Positions 1-8,508 of a stretch of 64,000 bases of DNA are shown here, piece after piece. The position numbers were made by a program, and so were the translations under genes. Position 1 is the first letter of the stretch. Each line of letters opens with the position of its first letter. The notes below the pieces were generated by a model, which saw nothing but the letters and a program-made list of their open reading frames with translations, was not told the origin of the DNA and searched no databases. Source of the stretch: Niastella sp966212235 (GTDB lineage: Bacteria; Bacteroidota; Bacteroidia; Chitinophagales; Chitinophagaceae); assembly GCA_966212235.1 (NCBI GenBank), contig CBIHPP010000023.1, forward strand, positions 81,875 to 145,874, read 5' to 3'.

Positions 1-74
1 TCAAAGACAAAGCAATTACAAAACTGCGTACCAATTCACGTTCAAAGGCCCTCCGGGGATATTTGGGCGTTTAA
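1..74 (+). CDS. rpoD: Primary sigma-70 factor, 3' end only (partial)
   Basis: Only the last 24 codons are present, read from base 3 to the TAA at 72-74. They encode KDKAITKLRTNSRSKALRGY plus a short tail. This matches the end of region 4.2 in primary sigma factors, where the helix-turn-helix that reads the -35 (here -33) element is followed by a K-A-[IL]-x-[KR]-L-[KR]...SR...L..Y/FLG tail. The protein would direct RNA polymerase to housekeeping promoters. The rest lies upstream of the window, so start, length and other domains cannot be seen. A different group 1/2 sigma factor is possible. Confidence 0.75.
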   Translation, partial: KDKAITKLRTNSRSKALRGYLGV

Positions 75-144
75 CCTAAAAAAAGTAAGCCGGCAAAAGA
101 AACTTTACACTACAAAATTTACTTCCTGTAAATTTGCATTCCAT

Positions 145-183
145 AAAGTGAATATAACTTAGGGTATATTCACTTTTTTGCTT
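145..183 (+). terminator. Intrinsic terminator after the sigma factor gene
   Basis: A perfect 12-bp stem (145-156 with 165-176, AAAGTGAATATA and its complement) has an 8-nt loop and is followed by a T-rich run. It lies between the sigma factor stop and ffh, so it should separate the two transcription units. Confidence 0.75.
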
Positions 184-254
184 TTTACCCTTCTGCCCCG
201 CTCTTGCAAGCCGAGGGATGTGCGAAATCAAATGAATGAGAAAAACAGGAAGTT

Positions 255-1571
255 ATGTTTGAAAATCTTACCGACCGGCTCGAATCCGCCTTTAAACAAA
301 TTAAAGGGGAAGGCCGTATTACCGAGCTAAATATTGCTGCAACCGTAAAAGACATCCGCCGCGCCCTGGTAGATGCCGACGTAAACTATAAAATTGCCAA
401 GGATTTTACCGACCGGGTAAAAGACAAAGCACTGGGTCATAAAGTATTAACTGCAGTAAGTCCCGGCCAGTTAATGGTGAAGATCGTGAAAGACGAATTG
501 GCTGAATTGATGGGCGGCAGTGAGAGCGATTTTAACGCCAAAGGCAATCCGGCCGTGATCTTAATTGCCGGGTTACAGGGATCCGGTAAAACCACCTTCA
601 GCGCCAAGCTGGCCAACTTCCTGAAAACAAGGAGCCGGCTTTCGCCTATGTTGGTGGCGTGCGACATTTACCGCCCTGCGGCCATCGACCAGCTAAAAGT
701 GCTGGGTGAACAGATTGAGGTTGACGTATACAGCGAACCTGAGAATAAAGATGCGGTGCAGATAGCGATGAATGCTATCAAAGAAGCCCGCAGTAAAAAT
801 AAAAACGTGGTCATCATCGATACCGCCGGCCGCCTGGCCATCGATGAGGTAATGATGACCGAAGTAGCCAATGTTAAATCGGCTGTTAATCCCCAGGAAA
901 TATTGTTTGTTGTTGACTCCATGACTGGTCAGGATGCGGTGAATACGGCAAAATCGTTTAACGATCGCCTTGACTTCACCGGCGTGGTGCTCACCAAGCT
1001 CGATGGCGATACCCGCGGTGGTGCTGCCCTTTCTATCAAATACACGGTACAAAAGCCCATCAAGTTCGTAAGCAGCGGCGAAAAGCTCGATACGCTCGAT
1101 ATTTTCTACCCCGAACGTATGGCTCAGCGTATTTTGGGTATGGGTGATATTACCACCCTGGTAGAAAAAGCGCAACAGCAGTTTGATGAAGAAGAAGCCC
1201 GTAAGCTGGAAAAAAAGATCCGAAAGAACCAGTTCAACTTTGAGGATTTTAAATCGCAGCTGGAACAGATAAAAAAGATGGGTAATATCAAAGACCTGCT
1301 GGGCATGATACCGGGTGTGGGAAAAGCCGTCAAGGACATTGATATCAGCGACGATGCATTCAAAGGCATTGAAGCCATGATCAACTCCATGACACCGCAG
1401 GAACGTACCGACCCCGATTTGATCGATATGAGGCGTAAACAACGGATTGCCAAAGGCGCAGGGAAAGACATCAATGAAGTGAATGCTTTTTTAAAGCAGT
1501 TTGAGCAAATGAAGCAGATGATGAAAATGATGAATAAGATGCCCATGGGCCGTATGGGAATGAAGCGTTAA
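255..1571 (+). CDS. ffh: Signal recognition particle GTPase Ffh (SRP54)
   Basis: The product is the protein subunit of the signal recognition particle. It binds 4.5S RNA and signal sequences emerging from the ribosome, and delivers nascent membrane proteins to FtsY. The 438 residues show the N helical-bundle domain (1-90), the G domain with P-loop GLQGSGKTT (106-114), DTAGRLA and TKLDGD, and a C-terminal methionine-rich M domain ending in a run of Met-containing helices (KQMMKMMNKMPMGRM). The length is normal for bacterial Ffh. The ATG follows an AGGAAG-like stretch. No 4.5S RNA gene was recognised in the window. Confidence 0.97.
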   Translation: MFENLTDRLESAFKQIKGEGRITELNIAATVKDIRRALVDADVNYKIAKDFTDRVKDKALGHKVLTAVSPGQLMVKIVKDELAELMGGSESDFNAKGNPAVILIAGLQGSGKTTFSAKLANFLKTRSRLSPMLVACDIYRPAAIDQLKVLGEQIEVDVYSEPENKDAVQIAMNAIKEARSKNKNVVIIDTAGRLAIDEVMMTEVANVKSAVNPQEILFVVDSMTGQDAVNTAKSFNDRLDFTGVVLTKLDGDTRGGAALSIKYTVQKPIKFVSSGEKLDTLDIFYPERMAQRILGMGDITTLVEKAQQQFDEEEARKLEKKIRKNQFNFEDFKSQLEQIKKMGNIKDLLGMIPGVGKAVKDIDISDDAFKGIEAMINSMTPQERTDPDLIDMRRKQRIAKGAGKDINEVNAFLKQFEQMKQMMKMMNKMPMGRMGMKR

Positions 1572-1761
1572 GGGGCGGTTAACCGGTTGCAAAGTTAACA
1601 TGTAGCAAAAGTAAATTTGGCTATATTGGTTCCGGAAACAGACACTTTTGTTAACTTGTGATTGGGATTCGGATTTTAACAATATTTATAGGATATATCG
1701 CATGTGTTTTATTCAGAATAATAGGCTGATAATACTGTGAATAATTGATCTCAATTATAAA

Positions 1762-1792
1762 TTTGGAAAAATCAGTTCGATTGTTATTTTTG
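1762..1792 (+). promoter_or_regulatory. Bacteroidota-type promoter for rpsP
   Basis: TTTG at 1762-1765 and TATTTTTG at 1785-1792 are separated by 19 bases. This fits the Bacteroidota housekeeping consensus (-33 TTTG or TTG, -7 TAnnTTTG). Transcription would begin near 1799, giving a leader of about 50 nt before rpsP. Confidence 0.7.
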
Positions 1793-1849
1793 CAATCGTT
1801 ATAATGGAAAGTAACCCTATTTGTTCACGCATTTAAATTTCTATTTAAG

Positions 1850-2281
1850 ATGCCAGTTAAAATCAGACTGCAACGCCATGGGTCTAAAAAGAGACCTTTT
1901 TATTTCATCGTAGTGGCCGATGCACGCTCTCCGCGTGATGGTAAGTTTATCCAAAAGTTAGGTACTTACAACCCTCTTACAGTTCCTGCAACAATTCAGC
2001 TTGATCGCCAGAAAGCCCTTGATTGGCTTCATAAAGGCGCTCAACCTACTGATACTGTGCGCAGAATACTGTCATACAAAGGTGTATTGTACCTGAAACA
2101 TTTGTTGCGTGGTGTTAAACTGGGTCTATTCGACGAAGCTACCGCTATGGAGAAATTCCAGAAGTGGCATGCTGAGCACGAGGTCCAGGTTAAAAAACGC
2201 CAGGAGACAAATGCAAGGGATAGAAGACCTCGCAGAGGTGGCGCTGGCGCACCGCCAGTAAGACCGCGCAGAGATCAATAA
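1850..2281 (+). CDS. rpsP: 30S ribosomal protein S16
   Basis: The product is a small-subunit ribosomal protein that stabilises 16S rRNA folding during assembly. The N-terminal 80 or so residues contain the S16 signature MPVKIRLQRHGSKKRPFY, then VVADARSPRDGKFIQKLGTYNP. At 143 residues it is longer than the 80-90 residue E. coli protein. The extra C-terminal part includes a basic tail (RDRRPRRGG), as is usual in Bacteroidota. rimM, its frequent operon partner, lies 500 bases downstream, but a terminator intervenes. Confidence 0.97.
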   Translation: MPVKIRLQRHGSKKRPFYFIVVADARSPRDGKFIQKLGTYNPLTVPATIQLDRQKALDWLHKGAQPTDTVRRILSYKGVLYLKHLLRGVKLGLFDEATAMEKFQKWHAEHEVQVKKRQETNARDRRPRRGGAGAPPVRPRRDQ

Positions 2282-2314
2282 TCTTACGCAGTATAGCTAG
2301 CTGTCAACTTGTTA

Positions 2315-2346
2315 AATCCCGGCATTTATTGCTGGGATTTTTTCAT
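2315..2346 (+). terminator. Terminator after rpsP
   Basis: AATCCCGGC (2315-2323) pairs with GCTGGGATT (2331-2339), with one G-T wobble, across a 7-nt loop. A run of T residues follows. The structure probably uncouples rpsP from rimM. Confidence 0.75.
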
Positions 2347-2517
2347 TTTAAGGGGCTATAAGCGCTTTCGACCGGTGGCCTTTCCGGATCAAATCAAATT
2401 GTTGGGGGATGTGTCTTATAGTAGCGGAACAGTACCAAACTGGTAGCCTGATGGCCTAGGTATTGTCTGCAGACCCTCCAGGGATCCTCTGGGAACCCTA
2501 CAGGGATACATGTGCGC

Positions 2518-2590
2518 AAGGCAATCCCCAGGCAATACTTAGGCAATACCCTGGCAATACTTAGGCAATACCCTGGCCATTACCCTACAG
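2518..2590. repeat. Short tandem repeats between rpsP and rimM
   Basis: The stretch 2346-2782 holds no gene. Its core is an array of 11-12 base units of the form GGCAATACTTA / GGCAATACCCT. Two nearly identical 22-bp double units lie at 2529-2550 and 2551-2572, with degenerate flanking copies. Just upstream of rimM (about 2728-2762) a separate ATTGC-type low-complexity repeat occurs (TTGCTTATTGCCGATTGCC). No function is evident. Confidence 0.7.
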
Positions 2591-2782
2591 TCTAACACCC
2601 ATTACAGTAGCATCTGGGGCGGTAAATGTCATCCTGTTGTCCGGAATCCCTTAAGAATTCAACCTGATCCGCCTGGTATAATGATGGTTTCAAGGAAGTT
2701 TCATATCTGTCTGCCTGGCCGGAACCAATTGCTTATTGCCGATTGCCTTTTGCCAATTGATTATTCTACCTTTGCCGGGCAT

Positions 2783-3298
2783 ATGACTAATTATCACAGC
2801 ATTGGAAAAATAGTAGCCAGTTTTGGCGTAAAGGGTGAAGTGGTGTTGAGCCATCAATTGGGCAAGAAAACCTCGTTGAAAGGGCTGGAAACCATTTTTA
2901 TTGAGGAGAAGAAAGACGAAATGCTGCCTTTTTTCCTGGAAAGCACCCGTATTAAGAACGATGCAGAGTTATTCATGAAATTCGAAGGCATCGATTCCAA
3001 GGAGGCGGCCTTCCGCCTGATGCAAAAACGGGTTTGGCTGCCACAGGAGGAATTTGAAAAATTTGCCGCCAAATCGGCCCCCATTGCATTACTGGGCTAT
3101 CATATCTTCAATGAGGGCACCGACCTGGGGGAAATTCTCGAAATAATAGAACAACCACACCAGCTACTTTGCCGCATCGATTATAAGGGCAAGGAAGCCT
3201 TGATCCCAATACATGAAGACTTTCTCGTGAAAGTTGATAAAAAGAAAAAACAGGTGTTTGTGGAACTTCCGGATGGGTTGCTGGACATCTATGCATAA
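2783..3298 (+). CDS. rimM: Ribosome maturation factor RimM
   Basis: RimM assists maturation of the 16S rRNA 3' domain and binds ribosomal protein S19. The start chosen is the ATG at 2783 (MTNYHSIGKIVASFGVKGEV), because the conserved RimM N-terminus begins there. The reading frame is open 34 codons further upstream into repeat sequence. This gives 171 residues, typical for the family. The N-terminal RimM barrel (GKIVASFGVKGEV) is followed by the PRC-barrel-like C-terminal half (LGYHIFNEGTDLGEILEI ... ALIPI). A TACCTTTG -7-like motif lies at 2768-2775, which would give an almost leaderless message. trmD, often next to rimM, is absent here. Confidence 0.93.
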   Translation: MTNYHSIGKIVASFGVKGEVVLSHQLGKKTSLKGLETIFIEEKKDEMLPFFLESTRIKNDAELFMKFEGIDSKEAAFRLMQKRVWLPQEEFEKFAAKSAPIALLGYHIFNEGTDLGEILEIIEQPHQLLCRIDYKGKEALIPIHEDFLVKVDKKKKQVFVELPDGLLDIYA

Positions 3299-3490
3299 CC
3301 CCCGACCCCCTTTAGATGCTGGGGGAAAATGTTTTTTCTATCTGCACAAAATGCCGTTGGTGGTGCGCGATGATAAACCAGCCAGCTAACAAGTAGGCGT
3401 AACAACCAGCCATAATGATGTAAATTCGCATCGACCCGCTTTCTCCCCCGATGAGTTGGGGCCGGCGGATCCAGTGGCAAAGCATTCATC

Positions 3491-4636
3491 ATGAGCAGTT
3501 CCCAACGTATCATAGCGCATTTTGACCTGGATGCATTCTTCGTTTCTGTCGAATGCCTGAACGATCCTTCGTTGAAAGGTAAGCCACTAATCGTGGGTGG
3601 ACGCGAGCGGGGTGTGGTAGCTGCCTGTAGTTATGAAGCGCGGAAATATGGTATCCATTCCGCCATGCCCATGAAAACCGCTTTGCGTTTATGTCCTCAT
3701 GTAACGATAGTAGGTGGCAGCCGCGGCGAGTACAGCCGGTATTCGCGTTGGGTAACGGAAATAATTGCTGCCAAAGCGCCCCTGTTCGAAAAAGCCTCCA
3801 TCGATGAATTTTACCTCGACCTAACAGGAATGGATAAGTATTTCAATCCCTTTCAATGGACCATCGACCTGCGGCAGGAGATCATCGATAAAACCGGGTT
3901 GCCTATTTCATTTGGTTTGGCCGGCAATAAAATGGTTGCCAAGATCGCTACCGACGAAGCCAAACCGAACGGATACCTTCATATTGCCTTTGGCCGGGAA
4001 AAGGAATTCCTCGCCCCTTTAAAAGTGAATAAAATTCCCGGGGTTGGCGAACATATGAACCAGGCCCTGCGCGATCTGGGTATTGATACCATCGACCACC
4101 TGAGCGCCCAGCCCATTGAATTGCTCGAGAACCGCTTTGGTAAATATGGCGGCGATCTTTGGAACAAAGCCCACGGCATTCATCTTGGGCAAGTGATACC
4201 TTATCATGAGGCAAAGTCAATTTCTACAGAAAGTACTTTTGAAGAAAATATCCTTGATACAGACAGGCTGCTGACCGAACTGGTGGGCATGACGGAACGG
4301 GTGGCTTATGAGCTCAGGCAGGAAAATAAAATGGCCGGCTGCATTGCTGTAAAAATACGCTATCCCGATTTCGAAACTACATCGCGCCAAACTACAATAG
4401 ACTATACTTTTTATGACGACGAGCTTCTTCCCAAGGCTAAAGACCTGTTCCACAAGCTGTACCGCAAAGGCCAGGCTGTAAGGCTATTGGGTGTAAGGCT
4501 GAGCGAGCTTACCGATGAAGCGGTGCAGACGAATTTGTTCAGTAATGTTGAAAAAAAGAACGAGCTTTATAAGGCTATCGATGACTTAAAAAACCGGTTC
4601 GGTAGTAAATCGCTAACCAAGGCCTCCCGGTTGTGA
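3491..4636 (+). CDS. dinB: DNA polymerase IV (Y-family translesion polymerase)
   Basis: The product is an error-prone polymerase that copies past damaged bases. Of its 381 residues, the palm carries the catalytic acidic motifs HFDLDAFFVSVE near the start and SIDEFYLDLTG near residue 100. A helix-hairpin-helix thumb follows (VNKIPGVGEHMNQALRDLGI), then the little-finger domain. It ends QTNLFSNVEKKNELYKAIDDLKNRFG..., close to a beta-clamp-binding type peptide (QTNLF). It stands alone after rimM with a 192-base gap. The name DinB here is the polymerase, unrelated to the DinB-fold protein at 17179. Confidence 0.95.
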   Translation: MSSSQRIIAHFDLDAFFVSVECLNDPSLKGKPLIVGGRERGVVAACSYEARKYGIHSAMPMKTALRLCPHVTIVGGSRGEYSRYSRWVTEIIAAKAPLFEKASIDEFYLDLTGMDKYFNPFQWTIDLRQEIIDKTGLPISFGLAGNKMVAKIATDEAKPNGYLHIAFGREKEFLAPLKVNKIPGVGEHMNQALRDLGIDTIDHLSAQPIELLENRFGKYGGDLWNKAHGIHLGQVIPYHEAKSISTESTFEENILDTDRLLTELVGMTERVAYELRQENKMAGCIAVKIRYPDFETTSRQTTIDYTFYDDELLPKAKDLFHKLYRKGQAVRLLGVRLSELTDEAVQTNLFSNVEKKNELYKAIDDLKNRFGSKSLTKASRL

Positions 4637-4804
4637 ATTACTTTCAAATGTTGATTCAGCGTGGGTCTTAACATCCTATGATCGTTCATTTAGCCCGGAA
4701 AACAAAAAATCAGATAGCAGTCTACTTTATGAGTAGGGATTTGTATCTTCGTGCCCCCTTTAGCGGATAGTAATTATTTTTTCAAACTTAAAAATACTTA
4801 GTAT

Positions 4805-5446
4805 ATGAGTTTAAGATTAGGCGACATCGCTCCTAACTTCCAGGCTAAAACAACCGCCGGCGATATTGATTTTTACGAATACCTTGGTAATGGCTGGGGA
4901 ATATTGTTTTCTCATCCTGCTGATTATACACCCGTTTGTACTACCGAATTAGGCAAAACCGCTTTATTACAGGAAGAGTTTGCCAAACGTAATGTTAAAG
5001 TACTGGCTGTTAGTGTTGACCCGCTCGACAAGCACATTGGCTGGGTAAATGATATCAATGAAACACAAAATTGCACTGTTGGATTCCCTATCATTGCCGA
5101 TGAAGACAAGAACGTGGCTACTTTGTATGATATGATCCACCCCAATGCTTCAGAAACATTTACCGTTCGTTCGCTGTTTGTGATAGGACCCGATAAAAAG
5201 GTTAAACTCATGATCACCTATCCGGCTTCTACAGGAAGAAACTTCCATGAAGTATTACGTGTGGTTGATTCACTGCAATTGACCGCTAATTACAGCGTTG
5301 CTACACCTGCCGATTGGAAACATGGTGAAGATGTGATCGTGGTTCCGGCTGTATCTACTGACGATGCCATCAAGAAATTCCCTAAAGGAGTAAAAGTGGT
5401 AAAGCCTTACCTGCGTTATACACCGCAGCCTAATATAGATAAATAA
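4805..5446 (+). CDS. Peroxiredoxin, 1-Cys (Prx6) type
   Basis: The product is a cytoplasmic thiol peroxidase that reduces hydrogen peroxide and organic peroxides. Its 213 residues form an AhpC/TSA thioredoxin fold with the peroxidatic motif HPADYTPVCTTELG (Cys45) and a long C-terminal dimerisation extension (PADWKHGEDVIVVP), which is the hallmark of the Prx6 class. No typical C-terminal resolving cysteine is present. It is monocistronic, converges with the histidine kinase gene and ends at a strong hairpin. Confidence 0.92.
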   Translation: MSLRLGDIAPNFQAKTTAGDIDFYEYLGNGWGILFSHPADYTPVCTTELGKTALLQEEFAKRNVKVLAVSVDPLDKHIGWVNDINETQNCTVGFPIIADEDKNVATLYDMIHPNASETFTVRSLFVIGPDKKVKLMITYPASTGRNFHEVLRVVDSLQLTANYSVATPADWKHGEDVIVVPAVSTDDAIKKFPKGVKVVKPYLRYTPQPNIDK

Positions 5447-5467
5447 AGACAGTTCTATATAATTGCA

Positions 5468-5515
5468 AAGGTCCCGTACCCTGCCTTAGGCGGGGAACGG
5501 GACCTTCCCTTTTTA
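5468..5515. terminator. Bidirectional terminator between convergent genes
   Basis: AAGGTCCCGT (5468-5477) pairs perfectly with ACGGGACCTT (5497-5506). An inner stem (GCC/GGC) lies in the loop and a CCCTTTTT run follows. It serves the peroxiredoxin gene and perhaps also the kinase gene on the other strand. Confidence 0.75.
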
Positions 5516-5529
5516 GATGTTTCGTATCA

Positions 5530-7698
5530 TCAGCCGGCTATTGTATGTAAAGCCCATTTCTCCAGTTTTGCTACCACTTCCTCAAGCTTTACGGGTTTAC
5601 CAATATAATCGTTCATGCCTGCTTCAATACATTTCTCCTCGTCCCCATGCATGGTATTGGCGGTTAAAGCTATAATCACCGGTTGATTCTGTAGCGTATT
5701 GCGAATGATCTGCGTTGCTTCAATGCCATCCATTTCGGGCATCTGCATATCCATCAGGATCATGTCGTAGTTTTCCTCGCGCGATGCCGCCACGGCCATT
5801 TCACCGTTCTCCACCACGTGAGGGTGATAACCCATTTTATTCAAAATATGAATGATAACCTGCTGGTTAAATAAATTGTCCTCTGCAATAAGAATGTGCA
5901 GGGGATATCTTTCAGAAAAACTGCGGGGCAGCTTTTCATGCACTGTTGTCTCTTCTGTTAACGATCTTTTCTGATGCTCCAGGCCATTAATAACATGTTT
6001 ACATAATACATGTTGTTTGATGGGTTTTGTTAAAACCGAGGTGAACAAATGCTTTTTGGTTTTGGTAAATTCATCCCCGATGGAACTGAGCAGGGTAATG
6101 GGTATGTGTGCATACTTTGCTTTAACCTGTTGTGCCAGTGTAACTCCATCCATTTCCGGCATTTGCACATCGGAAAGTATCAGGTCAAATTGCTGATCCC
6201 GCGATAAAATATTCAGCGCCTCCTGGCCCGACCTGGCCAGTGTGGGTTGTAGTTTCCATTGCAGCAACTGACTTTTTAAGATCAACAGGTTGGTGGGATT
6301 GTCATCTATAACCAAAACTCTTTTCCCTTCATGTTTGGTTATACAATGGTTGGTAATAACCGGTAGTATACTATTGCCTTTGCTGGTTTGTATGGTGAAG
6401 AAAAAGCTAGAACCCCTGCCTGCTTCGCTTTCCACCCAAATACGGCCACCCATTAGTGCTACCAGTTTTTGGGCAATGGCCAGTCCTAACCCGGTGCCGC
6501 CGTATTTGCGGGTGGTTGAAGAATCAACCTGTGAAAATGCTTTGAACAGGCGTTGTATTTTGTCGGACGGAATGCCAATGCCTGTATCGCGCACTTCAAA
6601 TTGCAACTCATACTGATAGTTAGCGGTATTGGTAAGGGTACGAACACCTATAAACACTTCACCTTCTTTTGTGAATTTAATGGCATTGCTAACCAGGTTG
6701 GTCAATATTTGCCGTAAGCGCAATACATCGCCAGAAATTAGAACGGGAACATCTTCTTCCATCTGGTATAACAGGTCCAAACCGATGAGGGCCGATTTCG
6801 TGCCAAAAATATCCAGCACATCTTCAATACAGCTGCGCAATTGAAAATCTTCTTTTTCCAACTCCATATTACCCGATTCAATTTTAGAAAAATCGAGTAT
6901 GTCGTTGATCACATTCAACAGGCTTTCGCCGCAGGTGCTAATGGTATTGGTATATTCCCTTTGCTGTTCTGTAAGGGGTGTTTCTGCCAACATAGACGAC
7001 ATGCCGATAACGCCGTTCATAGGCGTTCGTATTTCGTGGCTCATAGTGGCCAGAAAAACGCTTTTTGCGTTGTTAGCCGCTTCGGCATCCATTCGGGCTT
7101 TGTCAAGCTCGATCGTTTGCCGTATATGTTTTTCATTGTACTTATTTAGCTGATAAGCCCAAAGACCACAAGTGAAAAATATTATGCCGGCCAGTATAAT
7201 ATGAATGGTGAATGTAGTAATGTCAAAATATTCGAGTTGCGAAAAATACACTTCGGCGTAACCTATGTTTTGCAGGTATCCCAATAAGGCATGATGCAAC
7301 CCAACCACAACCAATATGGGAATTTGCAGTTTCCAGTTTTGATAGGTGATCAATATGGCGCTGCCGATAAATGCGAAAAAGTGCATTTCGAACATGCCAT
7401 GCATCTGGTAAATGTATTGCGCCATAAAAAGGGCCAGCACCACACTCAGCACGTATTGATAAAGATCAGAATTGGGTAAGGCAATTTTTGCAGAATAATA
7501 AGCGATCAGTAATAGGGTACCCACACTTATAGCAATCAACCAGGTACCATAAAAGAAAGCCAGCAGAAGGCCGCCTATGTAAAAGCTGATCAGGAAATAG
7601 TTCATTAACTGGTCAGACCTTTCTTTTGCAGACAGCTTTTGTATAGCTGTTTGTTGGTTTTTTTTTGAGAGATCGTTAATGGAATTGTTTTTTTTCAT
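5530..7698 (-). CDS. Membrane hybrid histidine kinase with two receiver domains
   Basis: The product is a two-component sensor. The N-terminal about 190 residues hold several membrane helices with a conserved-looking intramembrane motif (GMFEMHFFAFIG ... YQNWK ... HHALLGYLQ), a pattern I associate with membrane sensor domains of chemoreceptors. A HisKA domain (MSHEIRTPMNG, His near 221) and an HATPase (NLVSNAIKF, DTGIGIP, GGTGLGLAI) follow. Two receiver domains come last (VLVIDDN ... LSDVQMPEMDG and ILIAEDN ... LMDMQMPEMDG). There is no DNA-binding output and no obvious Hpt domain, so phosphate may pass to another protein. The start at 7698 overlaps the stop of the upstream thioredoxin-fold gene as ATGA, implying translational coupling. 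An ATG three codons earlier (7707) is also possible. Confidence 0.93.
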   Translation of the reverse strand: MKKNNSINDLSKKNQQTAIQKLSAKERSDQLMNYFLISFYIGGLLLAFFYGTWLIAISVGTLLLIAYYSAKIALPNSDLYQYVLSVVLALFMAQYIYQMHGMFEMHFFAFIGSAILITYQNWKLQIPILVVVGLHHALLGYLQNIGYAEVYFSQLEYFDITTFTIHIILAGIIFFTCGLWAYQLNKYNEKHIRQTIELDKARMDAEAANNAKSVFLATMSHEIRTPMNGVIGMSSMLAETPLTEQQREYTNTISTCGESLLNVINDILDFSKIESGNMELEKEDFQLRSCIEDVLDIFGTKSALIGLDLLYQMEEDVPVLISGDVLRLRQILTNLVSNAIKFTKEGEVFIGVRTLTNTANYQYELQFEVRDTGIGIPSDKIQRLFKAFSQVDSSTTRKYGGTGLGLAIAQKLVALMGGRIWVESEAGRGSSFFFTIQTSKGNSILPVITNHCITKHEGKRVLVIDDNPTNLLILKSQLLQWKLQPTLARSGQEALNILSRDQQFDLILSDVQMPEMDGVTLAQQVKAKYAHIPITLLSSIGDEFTKTKKHLFTSVLTKPIKQHVLCKHVINGLEHQKRSLTEETTVHEKLPRSFSERYPLHILIAEDNLFNQQVIIHILNKMGYHPHVVENGEMAVAASREENYDMILMDMQMPEMDGIEATQIIRNTLQNQPVIIALTANTMHGDEEKCIEAGMNDYIGKPVKLEEVVAKLEKWALHTIAG

Positions 7699-8291
7699 GG
7701 GGCGCATTTGGGTAGTTGGCAGCCGTATGCTTTTAAAGCAAACTGGTCAAAAATAATGGCTGCATTATTCTGTAACAGTTTATTGATAGCCATTCGGGCA
7801 TATTCGGTTTTGGTATCTGTGCAATAACGGGTTCTGTTATAATTTCCCCGGAAATATAATTGCCGGTTGGTATCAAGAAGAACCGCCTGGGGGGTAGAAT
7901 ATACGCCGCAGGCTGTGGCCAGGGTGGTATCGAAGATTACCGGAATGGCCAGATCAAATTTTTTCAGGATATCATGGGTAGTCCATTTTTTGCGGGTTAC
8001 GGGAACAATAGCAAATGCTATTTTATTACCAAATTGATTGACCAGTGATTTAAAATGCGGGATGTTAAACCGCGAACATGGACAATCGGGGTTATAGAAG
8101 TGCAGCATTACCGGTTTATCTGTATTAAACGGCAGTGTATTATTTATATTAATAGAAGTGCCCGGATCAATAACCCGGTAGTTATTGGGAACAGGTGTGG
8201 GTAGGCTGTACATCCATTCATATTGCCAGAACACCGCAATGATAGTTGCCAACAATATGAACAGCCAGGTTAACACGGCAACCTTACGCAT
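7695..8291 (-). CDS. Membrane-anchored thioredoxin-fold protein (DUF6436-like)
   Basis: This 198-residue protein has an N-terminal membrane anchor or signal (VLTWLFILLATIIAVFW) and a periplasm-facing thioredoxin-like domain. HFYNPDCPCSRFNIPHF carries a Cys-Pro-Cys redox motif in place of CxxC. The later YSTPQAVLLDTNRQLYFRGNYN matches the cis-Pro and last strand of the fold. Two more Cys residues lie near the C-terminus (YGCQLPKC). The partner could be a disulfide or a peroxide. Because it is the upstream gene of a kinase operon with overlapping start and stop, it may supply or modulate the kinase input. That link is inference. Confidence 0.75.
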   Translation of the reverse strand: MRKVAVLTWLFILLATIIAVFWQYEWMYSLPTPVPNNYRVIDPGTSININNTLPFNTDKPVMLHFYNPDCPCSRFNIPHFKSLVNQFGNKIAFAIVPVTRKKWTTHDILKKFDLAIPVIFDTTLATACGVYSTPQAVLLDTNRQLYFRGNYNRTRYCTDTKTEYARMAINKLLQNNAAIIFDQFALKAYGCQLPKCAP

Positions 8292-8508
8292 TTGGTTTTG
8301 GAGGTTTTATGTAAAGAAATAAGGAACTATTATTAAATTCTTTTTTAATGGATACTTGTTTCCGCTCATAAACCGTAAACCTTAATGTTGATGCAGGGAA
8401 TACCTTTATTGCGCTGGTCGTTTTCCGGTATCGATGGCTCTTTTTCCCATTCAGGGCCAGGAAGAATAAACACCTAAATGTTTTATCTTTCATTAAATTT
8501 CCCGTCAC

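Noticed and set aside
2518..2590. CRISPR-like array between rpsP and rimM
   Set aside because: The units are adjacent, 11-22 bases long and have no unique spacers. No cas gene is in the window.
8284..8508. 74-codon minus-strand frame before the thioredoxin-fold gene
   Set aside because: It overlaps the real gene start, has biased composition and ends in intergenic DNA with no family match.
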